The notes under the pieces: generated by a model
Database searches by the model: none
Seen by the model: only the letters and a program-made list of their open reading frames with translations
What the model was told of the DNA's origin: nothing
Assembly (NCBI RefSeq): GCF_021513155.1
Contig: NZ_CP090983.1
Span: 868,001 to 932,000, forward strand
Source: Jeotgalibaca sp. MA1X17-3
GTDB taxonomy: Bacteria > Bacillota > Bacilli > Lactobacillales > Aerococcaceae
Length of the DNA: 64,000 bases
Direction of reading: 5' to 3'
In this document: positions 37,338 through 46,611 of the stretch, in pieces
Layout of the letters: the number at the start of each line of letters is the position of its first letter
Position numbering within the stretch: the first letter of the stretch is position 1
Program-made: the position numbers and the translations under genes

Positions 37338-38801
37338 ATGAAAAGTTATCAAACCACACAAGTAGTTAGTCAAGTTCGTTTTGACAATGGTTTGACATGG
37401 GGCTGGTCTGTATTGTTCCTGCTCTTAAGTATCCAATGGCAACCATTTTCTTTAAAGATGCCGTTGTTCTACTTGTTTATAGCACAATTTATTTTCAGTG
37501 TTTTACATCAAATTTTGTTCACAATATTAACCAGAAAAAATTATCAAACAGAACAAAAAAATAGAATGGTTGGGATTCTTTCTCTCATTCTTTTGTTTGG
37601 TATTTTTGTAGGAAATATTTTTACGTTTATCTCTGGGATTATTACATTAAAGAAATCAGAAAGTACAGCTTTCATTTATTCTATTTACATGGTTTTAGTT
37701 GATGTTTTAGTTATAAGTGTAACGGCAATGAACTTTTTCAAACCGTTTGTAGCTGATCGTTTCTTAACGATGATGTATATTTTGATTTTGTCCCTTTTAT
37801 TCCATACGTTCATACTACTTTTTGGAAAAAAATGGTATGGTTGGAATAAGAATATAAAAAGGATTTTTCTTTTCCTATTAGTATTATCTTCTTTAACCGG
37901 AAATATTTTGGCTTTGTTTGTTGCTGATTCTTATTATCAAGATGACAAGCCAGGAGCAAAAGGAAAAAGACAGACAAGTATTAGAGAAAAACTGATTCGA
38001 AATCAAGCTGCATTATTAGGGTTATTATTTATTACATTTTTAGTAACCATATCCATAACTAGTAATTGGTCTTTTAGTCAATCATTTTCACAAAGTAATA
38101 ATTACAGTGTTATTTTACAAAAGCCATCTCTGATGTATCCTTTTGGAACGGATAATTTTGGTAGAGATGTATTTTCTCGAATTATTTTTGGAGCTCAAAT
38201 CTCTTTATCTGTTGGATTATTGGCAACGGGTATCCCCTTATTGATAGGAGGAACACTAGGAGCCATTTCAGGCTATTATGGTTCTCATACTGATAATGTT
38301 ATTATGAGACTACTAGATGTCTTATATGCCATTCCTGGTATGCTCCTAGCTATTACAATTGTTGCTGCTTTTGGTGCATCAACCACGAATTTGATTATTG
38401 CCTTGAGTTTAGGAGCGATTCCTTCTTATGCAAGAACGATGAGAGCGAATGTATTACAAGTCGCAAACTATGAGTACGTTGAAGCAGCTCGTGCATTGGG
38501 TCAAGACAACTGGTCAATTATCCGTAAACACGTTGTACCGAACTCATTGGCACCAATGATCGTCCGAGCGACATTGACAATTGGAACGGCTGTTATTTCT
38601 ACCAGTAGTTTGAGTTACTTAGGATTAGGTGTAGAAGCTCATATTCCTGAGTGGGGAAATATTCTCCGGATAGGCAGTAAGTATTTAGAAACTAATCCAT
38701 ATTTGGCTATTTATCCAGGTCTTGCGATTATCTTATTAGTCTTATCTTTTAACTTTTTAGGAGATGGCGTTCGTGATGCAACCGATCCACGTTTTAATTA
38801 A
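37338..38801 (+). CDS. DppC/OppC-like peptide ABC permease with about six extra N-terminal membrane segments
   Basis: 487 residues; usual length about 300. The C-terminal 280 residues are a regular DppC/OppC: PFGTDNFGRDVFSRIIFGAQISL (a family hallmark, split here over residues about 272-294), and an EAA loop EAARALGQDNWSIIRKHVVPN. The first about 200 residues are an extra hydrophobic domain with six likely membrane segments and no family I recognise. RBS AGAGGTG. Coupled to the preceding permease (18-base gap) and followed by the binding lipoprotein 29 bases on. Confidence 0.88.
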   Translation: MKSYQTTQVVSQVRFDNGLTWGWSVLFLLLSIQWQPFSLKMPLFYLFIAQFIFSVLHQILFTILTRKNYQTEQKNRMVGILSLILLFGIFVGNIFTFISGIITLKKSESTAFIYSIYMVLVDVLVISVTAMNFFKPFVADRFLTMMYILILSLLFHTFILLFGKKWYGWNKNIKRIFLFLLVLSSLTGNILALFVADSYYQDDKPGAKGKRQTSIREKLIRNQAALLGLLFITFLVTISITSNWSFSQSFSQSNNYSVILQKPSLMYPFGTDNFGRDVFSRIIFGAQISLSVGLLATGIPLLIGGTLGAISGYYGSHTDNVIMRLLDVLYAIPGMLLAITIVAAFGASTTNLIIALSLGAIPSYARTMRANVLQVANYEYVEAARALGQDNWSIIRKHVVPNSLAPMIVRATLTIGTAVISTSSLSYLGLGVEAHIPEWGNILRIGSKYLETNPYLAIYPGLAIILLVLSFNFLGDGVRDATDPRFN

Positions 38802-38830
38802 TAATTAGATATAATGAGGAGGAGATTTAA

Positions 38831-40650
38831 TTGAAAAAAGAATGTTACCATTTATAACAGCTGCTGCAGCTTTGGTACTAGGAGCATGTTCCGTACAAAC
38901 AGAAGATCAAGCAAATAACCCAGGGACAGATGCTACTCAAAGTCCAGAGACAACTGAAAAAGTTAGTATTGAGATTTTAGGAATGAGTGCGAATGAAACG
39001 GACATGAATATTGTACGTGATCAACTCATTAAGAATGGTTTTGATGTAGAGTTAAACACACAACCAGACTATGCTAGTTTTACCTCACAACAAGATGCTG
39101 GGAATTTTGATCTTGCTGTTACAGGTTGGACTACAGTAACAGGAAACCCGGATTATGCTGTTCGTTCTCTTTTTAGTACAGGTGGAGATTATAGTAGCAT
39201 GTCTAATGATGATGTGGATCGTTTGATTAATGAAGCAGCACTACAAACACCAGAAGATTATGTAGAAACTTATAAAGAATTGGAAGATGTATTAGTAACA
39301 GAGAATGCTTATATTGTTCCTTTGTTCAATTCTTTAAAAGCACAAGCATTTAATAAAGAGTTGCTTAATCCAGAAACGATTCGTTTGTCAAAATCTCGTG
39401 CTTTTGCTTGGGAACCTGTATCTTTTATTGATGAAGCAATGAACGATACCGAAACGGTAATGTATACGCAAACCATTAGTGATTTAACTTCTTTAGATCC
39501 GATAAAAGCAAATGATGGTTCCATTAACCAACTAAATACAAATATGTATGTTCGTTTAGTAAATCTTGCAGATGACGACCAAGTTGTTTCTGAAGGTTCT
39601 CTTTCTTACAATCATGCAATTGCAGAAGGAAATGAAGAATATTACTTTGTTTTACGTGATGATATAAACTTTGCAAAAGTAGAAAATGATGAAGCAGTTG
39701 ATACAGGCGAAATGGTTAGTGGGCAAGATGTTATTTTCTCTTTGAATCGTGCAAAAGATCCAAATTCTGTTCCAGATCACCGTACATTCAGTTTGCATGA
39801 ACATATTAATGAAATATCCCTAGTTACGGATGTATCAGAGCTGGAAACTCTTGAACTATCTAATGGTTCTGGTAATGTGCTGGATGCACTTGAAAAAGAT
39901 TTAGATAATCCAATTCAAACTCTTGTAGAAGATACTGAAGAAGTTGACAATGCGGCTGGTAATTATCAAGTTGTAAAATTAACAACAACAGAACCTTTCC
40001 CACAAGTATTGAACTACTTAGGACATCAATCAGCTGGTATTGTTTCACAAAAACAAGTAGAATCAGTAAACACGTACGATATGGATTCTTTTGATCTGAA
40101 TAACGATATTCCGTACGGTGACCAACGTGCTGTTACAGAAGGTGGAACATATGATAATCACCTTTATGCAAGTGGTCCTTACATTATGTTGAAAAAGAAT
40201 GATTATGAAACTACATTCCAAAAAAATCCTGGTTATATGACTAATGGTGAACATGCAGCAAATATCAAAAACGTAACCGTTCGTTTTATTTCTGATGCTG
40301 ATAGTGCACTATCAGCCTTACGTGCAGATGAAATCCACTTGTTATATGGATTGAATGAAACAAAGTATGATATTGTTGAAGAATCAAGTAATTTAGAACT
40401 ACAAAACATTCCAAGTAATGCAGTAACTTACATGATCTTTAATACTGAGGGGCGTGAAGTTTCTGATAGTGCAGATTTACGTAAATCTATCCTGTATTCC
40501 ATCAACCAAGATGAGATTAATGCAGCCTATGATGGAAATAAATTAAAAGCATATTCCACATTAAGCCCACTAGTTGATACGGGTAATGAATTGGTAGCTG
40601 ATCCACAGAAAGTCGAAGAATTCTATAATGCATATCTAGAAAGCAAATAA
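38831..40650 (+). CDS. Peptide-binding lipoprotein of SBP_bac_5 type with permuted domain order
   Basis: About 606 residues. The start is a TTG at 38831 behind AGGAGG (38817-38823); one A missing from the A6 run at 38834-38839 hides this start, giving an apparent ATG at 38842. Lipobox VLGAC follows a hydrophobic segment. Residues about 40-195 (numbering from 38842) resemble the C-terminal lobe of SBP_bac_5 proteins (NFDLAVTGWTTVTGNPDYA, MSNDDVDRLINEAA, AYIVPLFNS). Residues about 205-602 resemble the N-terminal and middle parts (SDLTSLDPIKAN, SGQDVIFSLNRAKDPNS, YASGPYIMLKKNDYETTF, LRKSILYSINQDEINAAYDG) and end at DPQKVEEFYNAY, just where the C-terminal lobe would normally begin. So the order is rotated, with no part missing. 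Confidence 0.88.
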
Positions 40651-40660
40651 TTTAATTTTT

Positions 40661-40700
40661 AAAAATAGTATCGACCTTCCTAGGTCGGTACTATTTTTTT
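40661..40700 (+). terminator. Intrinsic terminator of the peptide-transporter operon
   Basis: 16-bp stem 40661-40676 with 40683-40698, loop TTCCTA, long T run. Confidence 0.9.
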
Positions 40701-40801
40701 AAAAAAATCAAAAAATAAGCAAATTCAAAGAAATTCACTCAAAAGTAGAGTATGATAGAAAATAACGATACAAAATCAAGCTATTAGAAAGTGATGGAAA
40801 A

Positions 40802-41845
40802 ATGAAACCAACTATAACGTATGAAGAAATACTTAAAATAAATGAAACTCGTAAAATTACTTTTGTAGATGTACGCAGTCCGAAAGAGTTTCAACTATCA
40901 ACGATTCCAAATGCTGTAAACATTCCGGTTTTAGATAATGATGCTCGTGAAAAAGTAGGTTTACTTTATGTAGAAGGCAAAATAGAAGAAGCAAAAAAAT
41001 ACGGAGTTGAATGGGTATCTAGCCAACTTCCTGAAATGTACTCTCGTTATCAAGAAATATTAAAGGATTCCGATGAAATTGTTATTTTTTGTAGCAGAGG
41101 TGGAATGCGCTCGAACTCAATTTTTTCATTGTTAAAAGCGTTAGGCTTACCGGTAAGTAGAATGTGTGGGGGCTATAAAGCCTATCGTCGTTACGTGAAC
41201 GAACATCTTGATGCACAATTAGAAAAAGCAAGTTTTGTGACGTTATATGGTCTATCTGGTAGTGGAAAAACAGAAATATTGTATGAGTTATCTGATAGAG
41301 GTGCAAAAGTATTGGACCTTGAAGGATGTGCTAATCACAGAGGCTCCTTATTGGGTAGTGTTGGACTTTCTGAACCTCATTCCCAAAAAATGTTTGAAAG
41401 CCTTCTTTTTGAAATTAGTAGAGATTGGAAAGAAGGAGAAGTAGTTTTCACAGAAGGAGAAAGTAAACGAATTGGTAAAGTAGTGATGCCGGTGAGTTTG
41501 GTTTCTGCCATTCAAAAAGGAAAGAAAGTGACAATTGAAGCACCTTTAGAAAAGCGGATCGCTCAAATTCATAAAGATTACATGAAAGGGAATCATCTAG
41601 AAGAGCTCATTGATTCATTAGAATCTCTAAAGGTCTATATCAATAAGGAGAAGATTATTGAATTTCAAGATCAAGTACGAAAAGGGGATGTTGATTCTGT
41701 AATTAAAAGTCTCCTTCTTTCTTATTATGATCCGCGGTACAATCATCATCAATCGAAAAGAGACTATATCTTTGTAAATCATAATCCTAAAGAGACAGCT
41801 GAAAAGATTTTGAAATGGCATCAACAAAAAGAGGAGAATGAATAG
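40802..41845 (+). CDS. mnmH: tRNA 2-selenouridine synthase
   Basis: 347 residues (family about 350-370). N-terminal rhodanese domain with active Cys97 in FCSRGGMRS and a P-loop YGLSGSGKTE near residue 150. The enzyme replaces sulfur of 2-thiouridine at the tRNA wobble position with selenium, through a geranylated intermediate, using selenophosphate. First gene of the selenium operon; its TAG overlaps the GTG start of selD by one base. Confidence 0.93.
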   Translation: MKPTITYEEILKINETRKITFVDVRSPKEFQLSTIPNAVNIPVLDNDAREKVGLLYVEGKIEEAKKYGVEWVSSQLPEMYSRYQEILKDSDEIVIFCSRGGMRSNSIFSLLKALGLPVSRMCGGYKAYRRYVNEHLDAQLEKASFVTLYGLSGSGKTEILYELSDRGAKVLDLEGCANHRGSLLGSVGLSEPHSQKMFESLLFEISRDWKEGEVVFTEGESKRIGKVVMPVSLVSAIQKGKKVTIEAPLEKRIAQIHKDYMKGNHLEELIDSLESLKVYINKEKIIEFQDQVRKGDVDSVIKSLLLSYYDPRYNHHQSKRDYIFVNHNPKETAEKILKWHQQKEENE

Positions 41846-42872
41846 TGGAGAACGAATGGACAAATGGACTTTTTATATGTGGGGGTTGTAACTCTAAAAT
41901 AGGACCGGGTGACTTAAGTAGCATTTTGGGAAAGTTACCCCAACAGTCAGATGAAAATTTGTTAGTAGGATTTGATTCCTCCGATGATGCTGCTGTTTAT
42001 AAACTAAATGAAGAACTTGCTATGATCCAAACGATGGATTTTTTTCCAACTATGGTAAGTAATCCAAGACTATTTGGACAAATTGCGGCAACGAATGCAA
42101 TGAGTGATGTTTTTGCGATGGGTGGGGAAGTTCTTACCGCTATGAATATCGTTTGTTGGCCTGAACAGAACTCTTTGGAACAATTAGGGGAAATCCTTGC
42201 AGGTGGTCAGGAGAAAGTACAAGAAGCCGGTGGGATTGTAGTAGGCGGACATTCTATTCATGATTCTCTACCCAAATATGGTTTGTCTGTCTCTGGAAAA
42301 GTTCATCCAAAAAAATCTATCGAAATAACACTTGTCAAGAAGGAGATTCTTTAATTCTTACAAAATCGTTAGGTACGGGATTAATTACTACGGCATATAG
42401 TGCAGGTGAGATGGATGAAGGTTCCTTTCAAGAAGCAGCGGATTCAATGACTTTTTTAAACCTATATGCTGCTCAAGTGTTGAAAAAATATTCGGTACAT
42501 AGTTGTACAGATGTTACTGGATTTGGTTTACTCGGTCATCTCATTGAAATGTTAGCCGAACAATGGAGTGCAGATCTTGAGACAACTTCAATTCCCTTAC
42601 TAAAAGGAGCTTACCAAGCAGCTGAAGAATTTTTGATGACTGCAGGAGGACAACGAAATCGCAATGCTTTCGCTTCTGAAATAGATTTTAAAATTCAAGA
42701 TTTTGCATTAGAAGAAGTACTCTTTGACCCCCAAACTTCGGGAGGATTATTAATTAGTGTACCTGCATCTGAAGCAACTTCTTTATTAAAAGATTTACAA
42801 GAAGCACAGGTATCTGCTGGAATGATTGGTACAGTTACCCAAAAAGCAAAGCACAAAATTACTGTGTATTAA
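41845..42872 (+). CDS. selD: Selenide, water dikinase (selenophosphate synthase), frame broken near 42310
   Basis: Makes selenophosphate from selenide and ATP. N-terminal active site ICGGCNSKIGPGDL keeps the catalytic Cys (C15, equivalent of E. coli Cys17) and Lys (K18, equivalent of Lys20); the dispensable second Cys is Ser here. The frame stops at 42354; one A missing from the A6 run at 42309-42314 restores the family segment RNNTCQEGDSLILTKSLGTG and continues through DVTGFGLLGHLIEM and FDPQTSGGLL to 42872 (about 342 residues). Start GTG 41845 behind GAGGAG. The following three genes are Se-linked. Confidence 0.92.
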
Positions 42873-42886
42873 TCAATCTGGAAGGA

Positions 42887-43501
42887 ATGAAGACGATGCA
42901 AGAAATTAATGCCTTAGGGAAAACATGTCCCATGCCTGTTATTTTGACAAAAAAAGCTTTAAAGAAATATCCAAACGAAGCTCTAAAGATAAGTGTAGAT
43001 AATAAAATCGCCACACAAAATCTAAAAAAAATGGCTGAACAGCTTCAATTATCCTATCAAATGGAAAAAATTAATGAAGGATACTATGAAGTAACTTTAA
43101 ATGAAGAGGGATCTGAAAAAAAGTTACAACCAAAGACTTCAACACAGATTCACTCTGGAAAAGAGGATGCTTCTTATATTGTAGTCATTCATTCTGATAA
43201 AATTGGCCAAGGACCAGAAGAGCTAGGTGCACTTTTAATGAAGAGCTTTGTATTCTCTTTATCCGAACAAGAGCAATTACCTTCCAAAATCCTTTTTTAT
43301 AACAGTGGTGCAAACTTAACGGTGGAAGGATCTCCTGTCTTAGAAGATTTACAAGCGATGGCAGTAGAAGGGGTAGAGATATTGACTTGTGGGATTTGTC
43401 TGGAATATTTTGAATATCAAGACAAGCTAGCTGTAGGTGATGTGACAAATATGTACCAAATTGTAGAACTCCAAAAAAACTATAAGATTGTTTCTCCATG
43501 A
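42887..43501 (+). CDS. yedF: Selenium metabolism protein YedF (TusA domain plus DsrE-like domain)
   Basis: 204 residues. TusA-like domain first, with the Cys-Pro motif NALGKTCPMPVILTKKAL (Cys14), then a DsrE-like domain from about residue 95 that ends with the LTCGICLEYF Cys motif of the TIGR03527 family. These proteins co-occur with selD and are proposed to carry selenium or sulfur. RBS GGAAGG precedes ATG 42887. Overlaps the next gene by ATGA. Confidence 0.88.
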   Translation: MKTMQEINALGKTCPMPVILTKKALKKYPNEALKISVDNKIATQNLKKMAEQLQLSYQMEKINEGYYEVTLNEEGSEKKLQPKTSTQIHSGKEDASYIVVIHSDKIGQGPEELGALLMKSFVFSLSEQEQLPSKILFYNSGANLTVEGSPVLEDLQAMAVEGVEILTCGICLEYFEYQDKLAVGDVTNMYQIVELQKNYKIVSP

Positions 43502-43782
43502 TTAATCGCAACCATTATGGAATCATCACTTTTTCCAACTCACAAGCTGCTGCGCAAGCAGAAATAAAAATTCAAGCATCTGGATTTGAATGTCGCCTGA
43601 TTCCTTTACCGGAGCAAATTCATTCAGGCTGCGGATTAGTATTACAATTCTCACTGGAGGACTTGAATCTATTAAGAAATAGTTTAAGTGATCTTAATAA
43701 TCTAAGTATGAAGATATATGAAGTAATCCTTTCAAAGAATCGCAAAAAGACCGTACTACTACTAGAACCTAAGGAGGAATGA
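43498..43782 (+). CDS. DUF3343 putative Se/S carrier-like protein
   Basis: 94 residues, family length. The N-terminus YGIITFSNSQAAAQAEIKI and the SGCGLVLQF Cys motif match DUF3343 proteins, small carriers found beside YedF and EF2568-type desulfurases. Start ATG 43498 overlaps the yedF stop. Function inferred from neighbours. Confidence 0.82.
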   Translation: MINRNHYGIITFSNSQAAAQAEIKIQASGFECRLIPLPEQIHSGCGLVLQFSLEDLNLLRNSLSDLNNLSMKIYEVILSKNRKKTVLLLEPKEE

Positions 43783-43786
43783 GCAG

Positions 43787-44953
43787 TTGACCTACTATTT
43801 TGACAATAGTTCCACAACTATGAAAAAACCGCCTGAAGTAGCAGAAGCTGTTTATCGAGCTCTTCGTGGAGAGGAGTTAGGTAACCCTGCTCGTGGAAGT
43901 CACGGTCCGGCACTTCAAGCCCTTCGTCAAACGGAACAGGTCCGATTAAAAGTTGCTAATTTTTTCCATCTATCAGACTCCACTCAAGTTAGTTTCACTC
44001 AGAATGCTACTTATGCTTTGAATATTCTACTAAAAAGTTTACTTTCTTCAGGAGATGAAATTATCACTAGTCGTCAAGAACATAATTCTGTTCTTCGTCC
44101 ATTGTATCAGTTAGAAAAAGAGGGAGTAGAGCTACATTTTTTGGATGTAGATAAGGATGGAAATGTTCAGTTGGAACAACTGGACCTACTCGTAACGAAT
44201 CATACAAAAGCAGTTATCATCAATCATATGTCGAATGTAACTGGAAATGTGATAGATTTACAAAAGGTTGGAGATTTTTGTCGACAACATCGACTACTTT
44301 TAATAGTAGATGCTGCCCAAAGTGCAGGAACGATTCCCATTGATATGGAGAAAATGGGAGTGGATGCCCTTTGTTTTACAGGTCATAAAAGTTTATACGG
44401 TCCTCAAGGAACGGGTGGAATTTGTATCAATCATCGGAATTTAGTGCTAAAACCGGTATTTTCTGGCGGAAGTGGTAGTAATTCTTATGAAAAAGAAATG
44501 CCAGTCGGGCTGCCAACAATTTTCGAACCCGGAACACTTAACGTTCCAGGTATTGTGGGGTTAGGAGCCGGATTAGATTATGTAGAAGAAAAAACAGTTC
44601 CGGAAATTCAAAAGGAATTATCTGAAATGACTCTTTACTTTTTAAGTAGCATAGAAATGATACCAGGGATCCAAATCTATGGAATGAACTCCCAACAAGT
44701 ACAAAAAAACCCAAAAAGTCATGGGCCTATTGTTAGTTTGAATTTAGAAGGATGGAATTCTGGAGACCTTGCAGATGTCTTAGCTCAGGATTACGGAATA
44801 GCGGTCCGATCAGGTGCCCATTGTGCTCCATTAATCCATGAACATTTTCAAACTGTAAAACGAGGAATGGTACGTTTTAGTTTCTCCACATTTAATAATA
44901 AAGAAGAATTAGATTATACAATAAAAGCTTTAAAAGAATTGAGTGAAGAATAA
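43787..44953 (+). CDS. Cysteine desulfurase-like PLP enzyme (EF2568 family, TIGR01977)
   Basis: 388 residues, class V aminotransferase fold. PLP lysine K201 in TGHKSLYG and active Cys346 in RSGAHCAPLIH. This subfamily travels with orphan selD genes and is proposed to supply sulfur or selenium, perhaps as a selenocysteine lyase. Start TTG 43787 behind AAGGAGGAA. Last gene of the five-gene selenium operon; the terminator follows at once. Confidence 0.9.
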   Translation: MTYYFDNSSTTMKKPPEVAEAVYRALRGEELGNPARGSHGPALQALRQTEQVRLKVANFFHLSDSTQVSFTQNATYALNILLKSLLSSGDEIITSRQEHNSVLRPLYQLEKEGVELHFLDVDKDGNVQLEQLDLLVTNHTKAVIINHMSNVTGNVIDLQKVGDFCRQHRLLLIVDAAQSAGTIPIDMEKMGVDALCFTGHKSLYGPQGTGGICINHRNLVLKPVFSGGSGSNSYEKEMPVGLPTIFEPGTLNVPGIVGLGAGLDYVEEKTVPEIQKELSEMTLYFLSSIEMIPGIQIYGMNSQQVQKNPKSHGPIVSLNLEGWNSGDLADVLAQDYGIAVRSGAHCAPLIHEHFQTVKRGMVRFSFSTFNNKEELDYTIKALKELSEE

Positions 44954-44999
44954 AAAAGAAGTACTGATGAGCAAAAAACTCAAAAGTACTTCTTTTTTA
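44952..44999. terminator. Bidirectional terminator after the selenium operon
   Basis: Arms AAAAAAGAAGTAC (44953-44965) and GTACTTCTTTTTT (44986-44998), long loop; serves the DUF421 gene on the minus strand too. Confidence 0.82.
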
Positions 45000-45548
45000 T
45001 TGATTTTCATTTCTATATTCAGGATCTTCTTCTAAAAATCGATGCTGAATGTTTCGTAATGTATTATTTGCAGGAAAGCTATCTGTTTTTTTCAAAATAG
45101 ATAACTTTCCACTAGCTTCCATCACAACTGCTAAAATATCATCTGTGGATGAACACTGTTGTTGACGAAGTTCTTGTAGAAAGTCATCCTGTGTGACGCG
45201 TTGCTTTTTCATGTTTTCCCAGTCATACTGGCCCTTATAAAAAAGTAAAGAAGGTTCGGATTTAATCAACTTATTAAAAAACTGTAAGTGAACAGCTAGT
45301 TTTGCAATGATATATTGGAAGACAACCAGTAAGGTGAAAGAAAAAATTCCTGATAAAGCTGCCGTATTAGCATTGGTTATAGTAGAAGCTAAAATAGATC
45401 CTAAAGCTACGGTTACAGAGAAATCATAAACATTCATCTGAGAGAGTGTTCTTTTTCCAGAAATACGTAAAACAATAATAAACATCAGATAAGTTACGAT
45501 TCCCACAATTGCAATATTTTTGATAGTTCCCCAATCTGTAAGTAACAT
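44997..45548 (-). CDS. DUF421 (YetF/YcaP-family) membrane protein
   Basis: 183 residues. Three N-terminal membrane segments (about 10-85) followed by a cytoplasmic domain with the KSEPSLLFYKGQYDWENM-like strand pattern of the family. Conserved in Gram-positives, often in sporulation or stress settings (YetF); function unclear. Start ATG 45548 behind GGAGGGAACG. Confidence 0.85.
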   Translation of the reverse strand: MLLTDWGTIKNIAIVGIVTYLMFIIVLRISGKRTLSQMNVYDFSVTVALGSILASTITNANTAALSGIFSFTLLVVFQYIIAKLAVHLQFFNKLIKSEPSLLFYKGQYDWENMKKQRVTQDDFLQELRQQQCSSTDDILAVVMEASGKLSILKKTDSFPANNTLRNIQHRFLEEDPEYRNENQ

Positions 45549-45675
45549 TCGTTCCCTCCTCTTTTTATTTTTAGTGTATCATGTTTTGGATCATTATTCA
45601 TAAGAAAAGCAATCACTTTGCAATAATGTACGCGATATGGAATACTAAAGAAGAATACAAAGAAAGGGTGAAGAA

Positions 45676-46518
45676 ATGGATACAGTAGAATTAGCCAATC
45701 AGAAACAAATGCCGATTTTAGGTTATGGTACCTGGAGAAATGACAATCCCAAAGAATGTATAGAAGGTGTGAAAGACGCTATTTCAGTTGGCTTTACTCA
45801 TATTGATTGTGCCAGTGCGTATGAAAATGAAGAACTAGTCGGACAGGGAATAAAAGAGAGTGGAATCGATCGAACTGACTTGTTTATTACTAGTAAATTA
45901 CGGAATAGTGCACATGGGTATACTCAAGTACGTAAAGAAGTTGAGGAAACTCTCGAAAAACTTGGTACTGATTATCTAGATTTATATTTAATTCATTGGC
46001 CAGTTGTAAAAGGAAAAGATGGAGATTGGCAAACAGATAATCGAGAAACCTGGAGAGCCTTTGAAGAACTCTACGAAGAAGGTATACTGAAGTCTATTGG
46101 AGTGAGTAATTTTTCAATTAAACATTTAAAAAACTTGATTAATCATTGCAAAATTACCCCGATGGTCAATCAAATTAAAGTTCATCCAGGTATCGTTCAA
46201 AACGAGCTACATGAATTTTGTGTTGAAAATAATATTGTGATACAAGCCTATTCTCCATTAGCACCGATTAAAGATATTTCTAAAGAACCGAGAGTTAAAG
46301 AAATGATGGAAAAGTATGGAAAAACAGTGGCACAATTGTTGCTACGTTTTGATTTACAAAAAGACGTCGTACCTTTGACTAAAACGGTACATAGAAGTCG
46401 TATGGAAGAAAATATAGCTATCTTTGATTTTGAAATAGATGCTGATGATATGGACTTCTTTAATCAATGGAGTCATGCTGATTATCAAATACCGGATAAT
46501 GAGAGAGAACGTGGCTAA
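45676..46518 (+). CDS. Aldo/keto reductase
   Basis: 280 residues, usual AKR length. Asp in DCASAYENE, catalytic Tyr in the same segment, Lys in ITSKL and His in LIHWPV form the AKR tetrad. Reduces aldehydes or ketones with NADPH in the cytosol. RBS AAAGGGTGAAG. Terminator follows. Confidence 0.9.
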   Translation: MDTVELANQKQMPILGYGTWRNDNPKECIEGVKDAISVGFTHIDCASAYENEELVGQGIKESGIDRTDLFITSKLRNSAHGYTQVRKEVEETLEKLGTDYLDLYLIHWPVVKGKDGDWQTDNRETWRAFEELYEEGILKSIGVSNFSIKHLKNLINHCKITPMVNQIKVHPGIVQNELHEFCVENNIVIQAYSPLAPIKDISKEPRVKEMMEKYGKTVAQLLLRFDLQKDVVPLTKTVHRSRMEENIAIFDFEIDADDMDFFNQWSHADYQIPDNERERG

Positions 46519-46530
46519 AAATAAATGATA

Positions 46531-46580
46531 GTACCTTCCCTTTTCAATATTAGTTATAATAAAAGGGAAGGTTCTTTTTT
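46531..46580 (+). terminator. Intrinsic terminator of the aldo/keto reductase gene
   Basis: 12-bp stem ACCTTCCCTTTT (46531-46542) with AAAAGGGAAGGT (46560-46571), then TCTTTTTT. Confidence 0.85.
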
Positions 46581-46611
46581 TAATAAAATAGGGATTTCCA
46601 GGAGGAACACA

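Noticed and set aside
46525..46611. Upstream start of the HAD hydrolase
   Set aside because: It would translate through a terminator hairpin; AGGAGG precedes the ATG at 46612.
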